Shown piece by piece: positions 9,053 to 17,329 of a stretch of 64,000 bases of DNA (position 1 is the first letter of the stretch; every line of letters begins with the position of its first letter). The stretch spans positions 102,711 through 166,710 of the forward strand of contig JAOZHV010000029.1 in the NCBI GenBank assembly GCA_026014725.1, given 5' to 3'. A model generated the notes under the pieces. The model was not told the origin of the DNA, made no database searches, and was given only the letters and a program-made list of their open reading frames with translations. The position numbers and the translations under genes are program-made. This DNA comes from Candidatus Bathyarchaeota archaeon. GTDB lineage: Archaea > Thermoproteota > Bathyarchaeia > Bathyarchaeales > Bathycorpusculaceae.

Positions 9053-9276
9053 GAATTCACAGATTCACGGCTCTGGACTGCTGAGGCTAAGGGCAACATC
9101 GTTGCTGCTGTCTCGGTGGTCCTCACTGTTTTTTTCTGGTTTGCGTTAGCGTAGTTTCTTAAGCCTAAAATGATTAGGTGCTCGATGAAGGTGCTTCGTT
9201 TTTCTCTGCCGCGTATGTTTTCTAGTTCTCGGAAGAGTTTTTGGTCCATGGTTATGCTTATGTTGTGCTTCATCAT
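9049..9276 (-). CDS. Ribbon-helix-helix DNA-binding protein
   Basis: 75 residues. The N terminus KHNISITMDQKLFRELENIRG followed by KRSTFIEHLIILGLRNY matches the beta-strand plus two helices of the ribbon-helix-helix/CopG-MetJ fold. The C-terminal third is a low-complexity tail. GAGG before the double ATG at 9276/9273 supports either start. It is divergent from another such gene, with a palindromic promoter in between, so it is probably a local repressor, perhaps of itself or its neighbour. Confidence 0.65.
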   Translation of the reverse strand: MMKHNISITMDQKLFRELENIRGREKRSTFIEHLIILGLRNYANANQKKTVRTTETAATMLPLASAVQSRESVNS

Positions 9277-9290
9277 GTAAACCTCTTATG

Positions 9291-9340
9291 CTGTGTATAT
9301 TTGTTATACAGAAAAGCTTTATTAGCTTTGCTATACACAG
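9291..9340. promoter_or_regulatory. Palindromic operator between divergent RHH genes
   Basis: CTGTGTATA at 9291-9299 is perfectly inverted as TATACACAG at 9332-9340, and a third partial copy TTATACAG lies at 9304-9311. This fits a site for a dimeric ribbon-helix-helix protein such as the ones encoded on either side. The AT-rich core can also serve as TATA boxes in both directions. Confidence 0.55.
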
Positions 9341-9360
9341 TAAATAACGGTCGTTAACTC

Positions 9361-9801
9361 ATGAAAACCCTCCGCATTTCGGATGATGCGCACCAAAAAC
9401 TAACCGCTATGCTGGGCGAAATAACCGCGCAAACCATGAAAATGCAAACATACACCGATGCAATTGAAAATCTGCTTTCCACAAGCATTTCTTTGCCTCC
9501 TGAACTTTTGAATGAAACTCAGAATTTTGTTGAAGCAAACCGTCATCTAGGCTATACAAGCCGCGAAGAATTCATACGCGATGCAATCCGCACACAGCTG
9601 CGCTTTGTAAAAGACCAGTACGTCTACGTGGAAATCCCAAAGGAGGAATACGACAGGCTTCAGCAAGCACTAAACGATTTAGGCACCGAGTTTTTGAGTG
9701 TTGATGACTTCATTAATCAGCAAATTCGCAATTTGTTGCAGAAGCATCAGGAACTGCTTAAGCAGAAAGAAGATTATGAAAGAAAAGCACGCCATAAATA
9801 G
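9361..9801 (+). CDS. Two-part ribbon-helix-helix-like regulator
   Basis: 146 residues. Residues 1-10 (KTLRISDDAHQKLTAML) and the stretch SLPPELLNETQNFVEANRHLGYTSREEFIRDAIRTQLR both read like ribbon-helix-helix units, the second being a clear CopG-like pattern. The C-terminal about 60 residues are an acidic coiled coil (EEYDRLQQALNDLG, LLQKHQELLKQKEDYERK). It is divergent from the gene at 9049-9276 and shares its palindromic promoter. The ATG is near the TATA-like core, so a short or absent leader is likely. Confidence 0.55.
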   Translation: MKTLRISDDAHQKLTAMLGEITAQTMKMQTYTDAIENLLSTSISLPPELLNETQNFVEANRHLGYTSREEFIRDAIRTQLRFVKDQYVYVEIPKEEYDRLQQALNDLGTEFLSVDDFINQQIRNLLQKHQELLKQKEDYERKARHK

Positions 9802-9895
9802 CTGGTGCAAAAATTAAAGGTCTAGTTACTTCACTTAGATAATCACAAAGGTTAAATGCTCAGTGACCTAATTTTTTGTTAGGGAGATTTGAAGT

Positions 9896-10396
9896 TTGTC
9901 GGTTAAATTGTTATCTGTTTGTATAGTTGTTTTGTTGTTTGCTGTTTGTTTGGCTTCACTTGGTTGTGTTGCTGCGCAAGGGGGTCAAACGCAAAATATC
10001 ACTCTGTATGGTTCGGCTACTCAAGGTTGGGGGCTCACTCAGCAGTCGATGAGTATTCCAGGTCCACAGATTACCTTTACACAAGGCGTGCCCGTAAGCC
10101 TTACTTTGATTAGTGTTGATGGCAATGTTCATGATTTCTACGTAGATTACAATGGCAACGGCGCAATAGATAGTGGTGAGCCGCGTTCGCCCACGTTCAC
10201 TTCAACAGTTACTTACCAGTTTACTCCTGACAGAACAGGACAATTCACTTACTACTGTAGTTTTCATGCTGCAACGATGCGTGGAAACACTCAAATTGTT
10301 ATCCCTGAACTCACAGTGACCGTTCTTGTTGTGCTCATGGTTGCTTTAACTATGGTAGCTGTTGTTTACGTAAGAAAAAAGAAAACACAATCCTAA
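9896..10396 (+). CDS. Membrane-anchored cupredoxin
   Basis: 166 residues: signal peptide (LSVCIVVLLFAVCLASLGCVAAQ), a cupredoxin domain, and a C-terminal membrane helix before RKKKTQS. Copper ligands are visible: His in DGNVHDFYVD, and Cys-His-Met in TYYCSFHAATM (spacing C-x2-H-x3-M, one shorter than plastocyanin's C-x2-H-x4-M). It would bind a mononuclear copper and carry electrons on the outer face. Start: TTG 9896 with AGGGAG upstream (about 9881-9886). Electron partners are not visible nearby, except the following thioredoxin, which is probably unrelated. Confidence 0.75.
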   Translation: MSVKLLSVCIVVLLFAVCLASLGCVAAQGGQTQNITLYGSATQGWGLTQQSMSIPGPQITFTQGVPVSLTLISVDGNVHDFYVDYNGNGAIDSGEPRSPTFTSTVTYQFTPDRTGQFTYYCSFHAATMRGNTQIVIPELTVTVLVVLMVALTMVAVVYVRKKKTQS

Positions 10397-10444
10397 AACA
10401 AGTAAGCGAATGGTACAAGTGCATGTTCGCTATTTTCTCGAACA

Positions 10445-10452
10445 CTTTATAT
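10445..10452 (+). promoter_or_regulatory. TATA box of the thioredoxin gene
   Basis: CTTTATAT lies 56 bp before the thioredoxin ATG. Transcription would start around 10475, so the leader of about 25 nt includes the AAGGAG ribosome site at 10484-10489. Confidence 0.6.
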
Positions 10453-10500
10453 CAGAGCAAAATTAACCTAATATATCGTCAATAAGGAGACAATTATAGT

Positions 10501-10824
10501 ATGAGTATCCAACCTTTTCATGTAACCGATTCAAATTTCGATGAAACAATTCAGAAAAACAAGCTAGTTTTGGTTGATTTTTGGGCTGGCTGGTGTGGTC
10601 CATGCAGAGCGCTTGCGCCAACCATTGAGGAATTAGCAAAAGAGTTAAACGGAAGAGTCTTAGTCGGCAAGCTTGATGTTGACGAGAACCCTGAGGCTGC
10701 TGAGCGATTTCAAGTCTTTAGCATACCAACGATGATAATTTTCAAAGATGGACAAGAAGCCGAAAGACTTGTGGGTTTGTGCGCCAAAGGCAGAATCATC
10801 GAGACCTTAAAGAAGCATGAGTAA
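10501..10824 (+). CDS. trxA: Thioredoxin
   Basis: 107 residues with the active site WCGPC at about 32-36 (FWAGWCGPCRALAP), the cis-Pro region SIPTMIIF and the C-terminal helix ETLKKHE, as in classical thioredoxins. It reduces protein disulfides in the cytosol. ATG 10501 is eleven bases after AAGGAG. The gene is alone, with its own TATA box, and is convergent with the following gene (3 bp apart). Confidence 0.92.
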   Translation: MSIQPFHVTDSNFDETIQKNKLVLVDFWAGWCGPCRALAPTIEELAKELNGRVLVGKLDVDENPEAAERFQVFSIPTMIIFKDGQEAERLVGLCAKGRIIETLKKHE

Positions 10825-10826
10825 GC

Positions 10827-11444
10827 TTATGCGCTTTTCATTTTTTCATACATCTTCTCTAATGTCCAGCGTATGCTTGATTTGAGTTCCTTCAGGCGTT
10901 CTTCATCTACGTTTTTTATGACTATTTCTCTTATATGGTCGGCTTCTCGGACGATGCTGTAAGAAAACATCTTTTCCGTTGACAGCTGTCCCATGCGGAC
11001 TAGTTCAGCGTCTTTTTCCTGCATTTTAGCGAAGACTTTCTCAACCAAAAAATTGCTGAAGGGCGGTGTGTTTACGTTGAAGTTTTTGGTCTCGTCAGGC
11101 AATACGTGTATAGACTGCTTATCAAAGTACATAATCGCTAGGGGCTCATCGCTCATGGTTTTGAGTGGTATGATGCTGTCATATTCAGGTACATGCGGTT
11201 GCACAATAGCTGGCTTGGGCGGTTCAGGCGTCGGTTTGGGCAATACGACCTCCTTGGGAACTGGCGCTTCCTCAGGGATTTCTTTTATGTCTCCGCGTTT
11301 GAAGCCCTTTTCTAGCAAAATAGCGTTAACAACATCAAGAGAAGCTTGAACGTCCTTGGTTTCTGTAGTTAATTTTTCGAGTTGTTCTTCGAGACGTTTC
11401 TTGAAGGCTATGATTGATTTCATTTTTTCTGAGTCTTGAGCCAA
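10827..11444 (-). CDS. Unknown coiled-coil protein downstream of DNA ligase
   Basis: 205 residues. The first about 55 residues are a coiled coil (KMKSIIAFKKRLEEQLEKL, TETKDVQASLDVVNAILLEK), followed by a Pro-rich linker, then a folded C-terminal domain with beta and helix pattern (EPLAIMYFDKQSIHVLP, SNFLVEKVFAKM, READHIREIVIKN). No family is recognised. It starts 56 bp after the ligase stop on the same strand, so it is probably in the ligase operon. A role in DNA repair or replication is only guilt by association. Confidence 0.6.
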   Translation of the reverse strand: MAQDSEKMKSIIAFKKRLEEQLEKLTTETKDVQASLDVVNAILLEKGFKRGDIKEIPEEAPVPKEVVLPKPTPEPPKPAIVQPHVPEYDSIIPLKTMSDEPLAIMYFDKQSIHVLPDETKNFNVNTPPFSNFLVEKVFAKMQEKDAELVRMGQLSTEKMFSYSIVREADHIREIVIKNVDEERLKELKSSIRWTLEKMYEKMKSA

Positions 11445-11500
11445 GCAATCGCACCCGCCATTTACTTAGGCAGTTGGTATTTATCAGTTTTAGCTTTTCC

Positions 11501-13273
11501 TTACGCCGTTGGTGATTCGCCGATTTTCTTTAGTTGCCCACGGTACATTTCGACTATTTCTTTTGATGTAGTTGCATCTTCAGGTGCTTTATCGGTACGG
11601 TATTTGCCTGTGAAACGTGGGAAACGTATTGCTAAGCCGCTTCCCTTGCGGATGGAGTCCATGGCGCTCATGTGGATGGGACTTAAGGTTACTTCTGCGC
11701 CAAGAATCTCCAAGACCACGGCTGGCTCGAACCATACGTCTGCTTCCAGCGTTGATTTTACCCGACTGTTTTTTCGTGGAACCACATGCTTTTGTAGCAT
11801 TTCGTAGAGTGTTGCTAAGTCTTTGTCGGTGAAGCCTGTGCCGCATTTGGTTACGGTTTCAAACGTGTCTGCTTCATCATTATAAGTTGCCAACAGTAAG
11901 GCGCCGTATGCTCCTGCACGTTTGCCTCTGCCGTGGAAAGCTCCGACTACGACCAAGTCTACGGTGTCGGTCATTTCGCTTCGGTAGTCGCGTTTGTATT
12001 TTATCCAGAGCCATCCGCGGTTTCCCGCTTGATAGATTGAGTCTTTGTCGATGGATTTGCACATTAAGCCTTCGCAGCCTTCTTCGATGGCTTCTTCAAA
12101 GAAATCCTCGAGCTCTTTTGGGTTGCTTACGAGTTTTTGTGTGGCTGGTTTGATACGTTCGTTTTGCCTTATGATTTTTTCTAGTGCTTTGCGCCTTTGC
12201 GGGAAAGGTTGAGTGGTCAGGTCTTTGCCGTCAACGTAGAGGGCATCAAAGGGAAAAAGCGAGATAGGGTACTGTTCTATGGCTGCTTCCACGCCGTATT
12301 TGCGTCTGCGATGCATAAGTTCTTGGAAAGGGCGCAAATCGCCTGTTTCTAGGTCAACCGCGACGCATTCTGCTTCCAGTATTGCTTCTTTTGCGTTAAC
12401 TTGCTCTTTAATTAATTCGACAACATCGGGGTACTGCTTGGAAATGTTCTCTAACCGTCTAGAAAACAGCACCACGTTGTCGCCTTGCTTATGCGCTTGC
12501 ACCCGCTCGCCATCATACTTGTACTCGACTACGCATTTTCCGCCGAACTTTTCTAGGATTTCTTCTGGCACACCCAGTCGCTCTGCGAGCATGGGTCGTA
12601 TGGGTTCAAAAACCATGACTTGGAACTTTTTGATGCCATCTAAGCCGCTTTCGGCGACGACGCTGGCGACTCTGCCTAAGTCTGAGGAAATGTTGTAGGC
12701 TCGTTCGATGAGTTCGCGTGCTTCTTTTCCGCCACCGTACGCTATCGCCAATGCGTCAAGTACTGTCATATCAGCGATGCCTAATCGCAGGTTGCCTGTT
12801 ACGGTTCGGATTAGCCATTTTGCCTCTTTTGGTGTTGCATCACTTAGAAGCCCTGCGAGGAGCGCCATCTTAGTGTCCACGGCGCCGCTGCCTGAGGATT
12901 TTGCCAGTTTGTCGAGTGTTTCGTAGACTCGCTCAACTGTGAGTGTTTTTTTGAAAAAGGTTGCTTGTTTGCGTTTGGCTAGCTGGTTTGCTGAGGTTTC
13001 GCCGATGTCGCCGCTCTTCTGCAGCTCGGCTAGGATTACGCTTTCTCTTTGGCCTGAAGCGCGTGCGAGGGCTTTTATGGCAAGTTTTTCGGCGACGCCC
13101 ATTTCTATTCCCATGAAGTCTGGGTACAGTTTGCCCTGAGTCAAATAGACAACTTTTCCGATGACGGCTTTTGGGGTTTTCTTTAGCAGTTCCACTAGGT
13201 AATCGGTCATTTCTAACCGTTTTGTGGTTGCTTCAATCTTCTCGTACGAGTCGGCGATTACAGCGTAGTCCAT
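11501..13273 (-). CDS. lig: ATP-dependent DNA ligase (archaeal LigI type)
   Basis: 590 residues, the usual length of archaeal replicative ligases. Motif I is KYDGERV near residue 250, where the Lys is adenylated. The N-terminal DNA-binding domain and the OB-fold part are present (VWFEPAVVLEILGAEVTLSP; SGLAIRFPRFTGKYRTDK near the end). It seals nicks, mainly between Okazaki fragments. A small gene follows on the same strand. Confidence 0.95.
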   Translation of the reverse strand: MDYAVIADSYEKIEATTKRLEMTDYLVELLKKTPKAVIGKVVYLTQGKLYPDFMGIEMGVAEKLAIKALARASGQRESVILAELQKSGDIGETSANQLAKRKQATFFKKTLTVERVYETLDKLAKSSGSGAVDTKMALLAGLLSDATPKEAKWLIRTVTGNLRLGIADMTVLDALAIAYGGGKEARELIERAYNISSDLGRVASVVAESGLDGIKKFQVMVFEPIRPMLAERLGVPEEILEKFGGKCVVEYKYDGERVQAHKQGDNVVLFSRRLENISKQYPDVVELIKEQVNAKEAILEAECVAVDLETGDLRPFQELMHRRRKYGVEAAIEQYPISLFPFDALYVDGKDLTTQPFPQRRKALEKIIRQNERIKPATQKLVSNPKELEDFFEEAIEEGCEGLMCKSIDKDSIYQAGNRGWLWIKYKRDYRSEMTDTVDLVVVGAFHGRGKRAGAYGALLLATYNDEADTFETVTKCGTGFTDKDLATLYEMLQKHVVPRKNSRVKSTLEADVWFEPAVVLEILGAEVTLSPIHMSAMDSIRKGSGLAIRFPRFTGKYRTDKAPEDATTSKEIVEMYRGQLKKIGESPTA

Positions 13274-13383
13274 GTTTGTCTCACATCAATACTGACTTGT
13301 GGAACTTTTAAACTTAGCACTGCCGTACTGCCGACTGTCCGTCACCAGAAGTTATTTAAACAAAGTAGACGCTAATTCAAACC

Positions 13384-13797
13384 ATGAACACTTGTGTATT
13401 GTATTTTTCAAGAACAGGAAACACCAAACGACTGGCACAGGCAATAGCGGACCTAGCAAAGGCGCCCATCTACGACTTAACATCTGCTCCAGCCTCAGCC
13501 ATCGAAAACTGTGACCTTTTAATTCTCGGCACACCCGTCGAAGGTGCCAGCCCAGCCAAAGAAACCGCCGCCTTCATCAACAGTCTCCCTGCAACCAGTG
13601 GAAAAAAGGCAATTTTATTCACCACTTACCGAATATTTGGAAATGAGCGAACCATGAAAACCATAGAAAAAGTGCTGGCTGATAAAGGGTATAAGACGGT
13701 TTTGAAGGTTTCAAAGAAGGGCATGAAGCCTGAAGAAGAAGCCGATTTCACAAAAGTTCTCGATGAAGTAAAGAAAGCCCTAGAAAAAATGGCTTAA
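13384..13797 (+). CDS. Flavodoxin-like protein
   Basis: 137 residues starting MNTCVLYFSRTGNTKRLA. The SRTGNT loop binds FMN phosphate, and the rest follows the alternating beta/alpha pattern (DLLILGTPVEGASPAKETAAF, KKAILFTTYRIFG). It is probably a small electron carrier. It has a TATA-like stretch TTATTTAAAC about 30 bp before the ATG, so the message is nearly leaderless. Convergent neighbours give no functional hint. Confidence 0.8.
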   Translation: MNTCVLYFSRTGNTKRLAQAIADLAKAPIYDLTSAPASAIENCDLLILGTPVEGASPAKETAAFINSLPATSGKKAILFTTYRIFGNERTMKTIEKVLADKGYKTVLKVSKKGMKPEEEADFTKVLDEVKKALEKMA

Positions 13798-13838
13798 GCA
13801 AAAAAAGGATTGCTGTACTTAGAAATAGTATGCTTGTT

Positions 13839-13964
13839 TTATAGTCCATCTACTAGATGGGCTGTTCCGTCTGGGCAGTAGACTCGGTCGCCTTTCTCGG
13901 CAACATAGAAGCGTCTACCGCACGCTCTCATTTGGGAGCATCCGTCGCAATCGCGAGATAACAT
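13839..13964 (-). CDS. Very small Cys-rich (probably zinc) protein
   Basis: A 41-residue ORF within a 440-bp gap. It begins MLSRDCDGCSQMRACGRRFY and continues to VYCPDG. The four Cys (CxxC, then C and C) suggest a metal knuckle. An AGGAGG at about 13974-13979 with an extra AAGGA nearer the ATG gives a good ribosome site, which supports that it is translated. No family is recognised. It belongs to a group of tiny Cys-rich ORFs in this window. Confidence 0.5.
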   Translation of the reverse strand: MLSRDCDGCSQMRACGRRFYVAEKGDRVYCPDGTAHLVDGL

Positions 13965-13991
13965 TTGTTTCCTTTTCCTCCTACTACTTTG

Positions 13992-14081
13992 TTATTGTGA
14001 TAGGCAACGAACACATTTTCCGTATAAACGGCGTTCTACCGCTTCACAGATGTGTTTAGTGCCTCTGATAGAGCCACACAG
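13992..14081 (-). other. Possible second mini Cys-rich ORF or its remnant
   Basis: On the minus strand, just upstream of the 41-residue ORF, 29 codons read CGSIRGTKHICEAVERRL and then YGKCVRCLSQ before TAA. It has a CxxC pair and resembles the neighbouring 41-residue product around ACGRRFY/AVERRLY. The only possible start is CTG and there is no ribosome site, so it may be a broken duplicate. The remaining bases out to 14237 show nothing. Confidence 0.25.
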
Positions 14082-14237
14082 AGATAGAGAAGACGCTTTT
14101 AAACTTTATTGACTTTAAAAATGTATTCTGAGTAACTTTCAGCTAAGCAATAAGCTCTTTTATTGATTTTAGCCGCTAAATGCACAGCAAAATTGGAAAA
14201 TCAACGCTAATCTTGCATATGCCAAGAAAGTTAGAGC

Positions 14238-14759
14238 CTAAAAAGTTTCTTTGTGCATGATTTCGCTTATGGGTCTTCTTTTTCTTGCTGGCGGCGCTTC
14301 GTTTGGGTAACCAACTGTAATCAAAGCGATGGGGCGCACTCTACTTGGCGCTTTAATCAGTTCTCGCACCATGTCCTCTCTGAAAGCGCCCATCCAGCAA
14401 GTGCCCAACCCCATTGAGTAAGCTGTTAAAAGCATGTTTTGTATGGCGGCTGCCGTGTCTTGAAGGCAATAGAGTGTTCTGCCACGGCTTCCATAGCTTT
14501 CTTCGGCACGGTTCTCGTCAGCACAAACAACAATAACAACTGGCGCTTCTTCGAGCCATTTTTGTCCATAAGCCGCTCGCGCAAGCTCTTGCTTGGCTTT
14601 TTGTGCATTTACAACAACGAATTCCCATGGCTGAACGTTTCCAGCTGAAGGCGCTTGTCTTGCGGCTTCGATTAGTTTTTCGATTGTGCCTTGGGGTAGT
14701 TCTTTGTTTTTGTAGGTTCTTATGCTTCTTCGGTTTTTTATGGCATCTATGACGCTCAT
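14238..14759 (-). CDS. Nitroreductase-family protein
   Basis: 173 residues with the nitroreductase pattern: N-terminal KNRRSIRTYKNKELPQGTIEKLIEAA, APSAGNVQPWEFVVV, and GLGTCWMGAF near the C terminus. These enzymes are FMN-dependent NAD(P)H oxidoreductases. Substrate unknown. It ends near the unrelated small Cys-rich ORF and is followed on its strand by nothing nearby. The MFS gene upstream on the same strand is about 190 bp away. Confidence 0.85.
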   Translation of the reverse strand: MSVIDAIKNRRSIRTYKNKELPQGTIEKLIEAARQAPSAGNVQPWEFVVVNAQKAKQELARAAYGQKWLEEAPVVIVVCADENRAEESYGSRGRTLYCLQDTAAAIQNMLLTAYSMGLGTCWMGAFREDMVRELIKAPSRVRPIALITVGYPNEAPPARKRRPISEIMHKETF

Positions 14760-14948
14760 GCTATTTTTAACTCCAATAGAAAAAATTTACAGAGAGATAA
14801 AAATGGTTTCGGTGGAAGAATGGCTTTGAGCGTAAGAGTCTTATGTTTAGTTGTGGATGTAGTGTTTTGGATGATGAGCACTAGAGTCACAGAGCTTTGT
14901 GCGGTGATAATGACTCGACGGGCGAACTGACACATTGAGACTCTCATG

Positions 14949-16145
14949 TTAGATACTGCTGGCGGGTTTGGGCTTTTTTCTTAAAGTTAAAGCAAGAGTG
15001 GCACTCAAGACAGCAAATAGAGCGATACAAGCAAAGGTGTGAATTGATTGAGTTGTGTCCAGTAAGAACCCAACTAATGGTGCTACAACTACTGTCGCTG
15101 TACGGTTCCAAAAAGACATCATTCCAAATCCTAAGCCGCTTTTTTCTGGGGGCATGGTTTCAGCCATCGATGCGAAGGCTAAAGCAGGTACCGCTGAAGC
15201 AAAAGCACCAACAAGCAGTATAATAAATATCAAGGGTAAATCATTCAAGTAAATTAGAGCAAGAATACTAGAAGCCATCCCGAGCAAGCCTGCGACCATA
15301 ATCGGTTTTCTGTGCCCACTTTTGTCTGAGATCCATCCGTAAACAGGGATGAAGAGCAATGTGGAAACCATATACAAGCTTGAGATAGAACTTGCACCAA
15401 GGATATTAAAGTCCTTGAAGGTTGAAAGCAAAGTCGGCGACCACGTCACAAAAGCACCAGACGCCATACTGTAGAATAACCAAAGTAATCCTACTTTCCA
15501 AGCCGCCGTATTTTTCACGATTTCTTCTGCAGTGGATTTACTGCTTACATTTGATTTGATGATTAAGCCCCTATCTTTGACTAGTACAAAGAAGAATATT
15601 CCGCAGAGAGTGGCACCAATTATACTTAAGTAAAACGGTGACTGCCAACTTATAAATTCGCGCATAAGGGGGCCCACTGTAAACGCGATTATAGTAGAAA
15701 GAGGATACACAATCGAGTAAATCCCCATTGCAAAACCTAGCTCTCGGCTCTTAAACCAGTGAGGAATTATCGCAGCTGTTCCAATTGTTAAGAAACAGCT
15801 ACTTAGACCCATGATCACTCCACCACAAAGCATGGAGATGAAGTTCGTTGAGAGCACAATAACTAAGCTTCCTAAGGCGACGCAAACCATCGCTAAAGAA
15901 CCCATTAACCGAAAACCGTACTTATTTATGAGAAAACCAGCTGGAATTGCCATTAAAACACCAGGAATTACTATGGCTGAAACTAGAAGCCCAGCTGTTC
16001 CCGCACTAACGCTGAACACCGATTGTATCTTTGTTATTAAAGGCGGAATTGACTCACGTGAGAAGTAATACATGCCACAACTAACCAGACAGACCAGCAG
16101 AATTAGCCAACGATAACCTGATGCCTGAGTACCAACCGCAGTCAT
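14949..16145 (-). CDS. Major facilitator superfamily transporter
   Basis: 398 residues with 12 predicted membrane helices, ending in KKPKPASS. Family features include GWISDKSGHRKPIMVAG (the loop between helices of the second half, DKxGxRxP) and a matching N-half segment GFLINKYGFRLMG. The substrate cannot be read from the sequence. It starts 134 bp after the TrmB-type regulator gene on the same strand, so control of the transporter by that regulator is likely. Confidence 0.85.
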   Translation of the reverse strand: MTAVGTQASGYRWLILLVCLVSCGMYYFSRESIPPLITKIQSVFSVSAGTAGLLVSAIVIPGVLMAIPAGFLINKYGFRLMGSLAMVCVALGSLVIVLSTNFISMLCGGVIMGLSSCFLTIGTAAIIPHWFKSRELGFAMGIYSIVYPLSTIIAFTVGPLMREFISWQSPFYLSIIGATLCGIFFFVLVKDRGLIIKSNVSSKSTAEEIVKNTAAWKVGLLWLFYSMASGAFVTWSPTLLSTFKDFNILGASSISSLYMVSTLLFIPVYGWISDKSGHRKPIMVAGLLGMASSILALIYLNDLPLIFIILLVGAFASAVPALAFASMAETMPPEKSGLGFGMMSFWNRTATVVVAPLVGFLLDTTQSIHTFACIALFAVLSATLALTLRKKPKPASSI

Positions 16146-16279
16146 GAGGTACAGTCATCTAAATAATAGCTTTTATCTTTTGCCTCAATTACAGCTTTCC
16201 TTGGAGCAGAATTTCCAATTGAAAAAACGTAAAAGTCTTACATTGCTTATTTTTCTAAGTCAACGGAAACAGATAGCTT

Positions 16280-17128
16280 TTATTCATTAGTTTGAACCAT
16301 ACTCATATCCTTCTGAATAGGTATTGCTGAATTCCATTGACTATCAAAGTAATTTTGAAATAGCGTCACAAAACTCCTGTGGTTAGTCATAAAAACTGGA
16401 GAGTTCCAAATATCCGCAGATGGATCAGTGAGAATACAGACTGTTTTGTCATCAAAGCAAACTCCCAAAACATTTGGAGGCGTCACTGTATATCTGAGTT
16501 CGAAATTTGGATATGCCATCAACTTCCAAATATATTTGCTAAGGCTTCTTTGGTTTTGCGGCTTTTCGATTATTATACGGGTTCTAACGCCATTTTCGAG
16601 GGCATTTTTGTGGCTTTCAAAACTATGTGGCAATGCTTGAGTTAATCGCTTTAAATTGGAGATGGTATCGTTACTTATTTGCGCGCCTTTAATGTTGCCT
16701 AAAGATGATTTTCTGAAAGCATTTTTCTTTGGAATTATGATGAATTCTTCCTCAGTTTTTAAACCAAGATTGTCGGGCGAATCTTGGTGTTTCTTAAGTA
16801 AATCTTCTGCTTCTTTTTGTATCTCTTCATACTCTCTTTTTTTGTAAGCCAACAGCAACGGGATTGCGTTGTCAAGGGAAAGAGCCTCAAATAGGCTCGG
16901 TCTATCTACTTTTTTTATGATTAACCCAATTTTTTGAAGGCTCAAAATCTCTCGATAAGTGTTCGCTCTATCAACTTTTGCTATTTCCGATAAGGATTTA
17001 ACTGTTTGTCTTCCATTCATGACAAGGGCAAGATAGATCTTTGCTTGCAAAAGAGTCAGGCCTGCATGAGTTAAAATTTGGATTTTTTGCTCTTGAGACA
17101 AGAAATGTGCCCCTTTATTAGAACCCAT
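16280..17128 (-). CDS. TrmB-family transcriptional regulator
   Basis: Winged-helix N terminus (ILTHAGLTLLQAKIYLALVMNG, then VKSLSEIAKVDRANTYREIL) followed by a long helix KKREYEEIQKEAEDLLKKH, the linker typical of TrmB regulators. A C-terminal effector-like part follows. ATG 17128 is chosen because a TATA box (17178-17186) would start the message near 17155, after the ATG at 17176, and GGAGGG lies nine bases before 17128. It probably controls the transporter gene that follows. Effector unknown. Confidence 0.7.
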   Translation of the reverse strand: MGSNKGAHFLSQEQKIQILTHAGLTLLQAKIYLALVMNGRQTVKSLSEIAKVDRANTYREILSLQKIGLIIKKVDRPSLFEALSLDNAIPLLLAYKKREYEEIQKEAEDLLKKHQDSPDNLGLKTEEEFIIIPKKNAFRKSSLGNIKGAQISNDTISNLKRLTQALPHSFESHKNALENGVRTRIIIEKPQNQRSLSKYIWKLMAYPNFELRYTVTPPNVLGVCFDDKTVCILTDPSADIWNSPVFMTNHRSFVTLFQNYFDSQWNSAIPIQKDMSMVQTNE

Positions 17129-17177
17129 GTTGGTCTGCCCTCCATTACCATTATCTAGGAAAATTATACCTTGCAAA

Positions 17178-17186
17178 TTTATATCT
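17178..17186 (-). promoter_or_regulatory. TATA box of the TrmB-type regulator gene
   Basis: On the minus strand AAAAAGATATAAATTTG gives a purine-rich BRE-like stretch followed by a TATA box. Its position predicts a transcription start near 17155 and a short leader containing GGAGGG. Confidence 0.5.
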
Positions 17187-17329
17187 TTTTAATAAAAAAG
17201 TCTGTTTAAATTCAAAATTCTCTGTATCATTTAAGCACTTGGTTTAACTTCGTGTGTGTTTGTCACATACACTACTTCTTAAAAATTCTTTGATAACAAT
17301 GAAGAACCACAAAAAATGGAGAATAGAAA

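Noticed and set aside
14756..14947. 63-codon minus-strand ORF between the nitroreductase and MFS genes
   Set aside because: Composition is unlike a protein and no ribosome site is seen.
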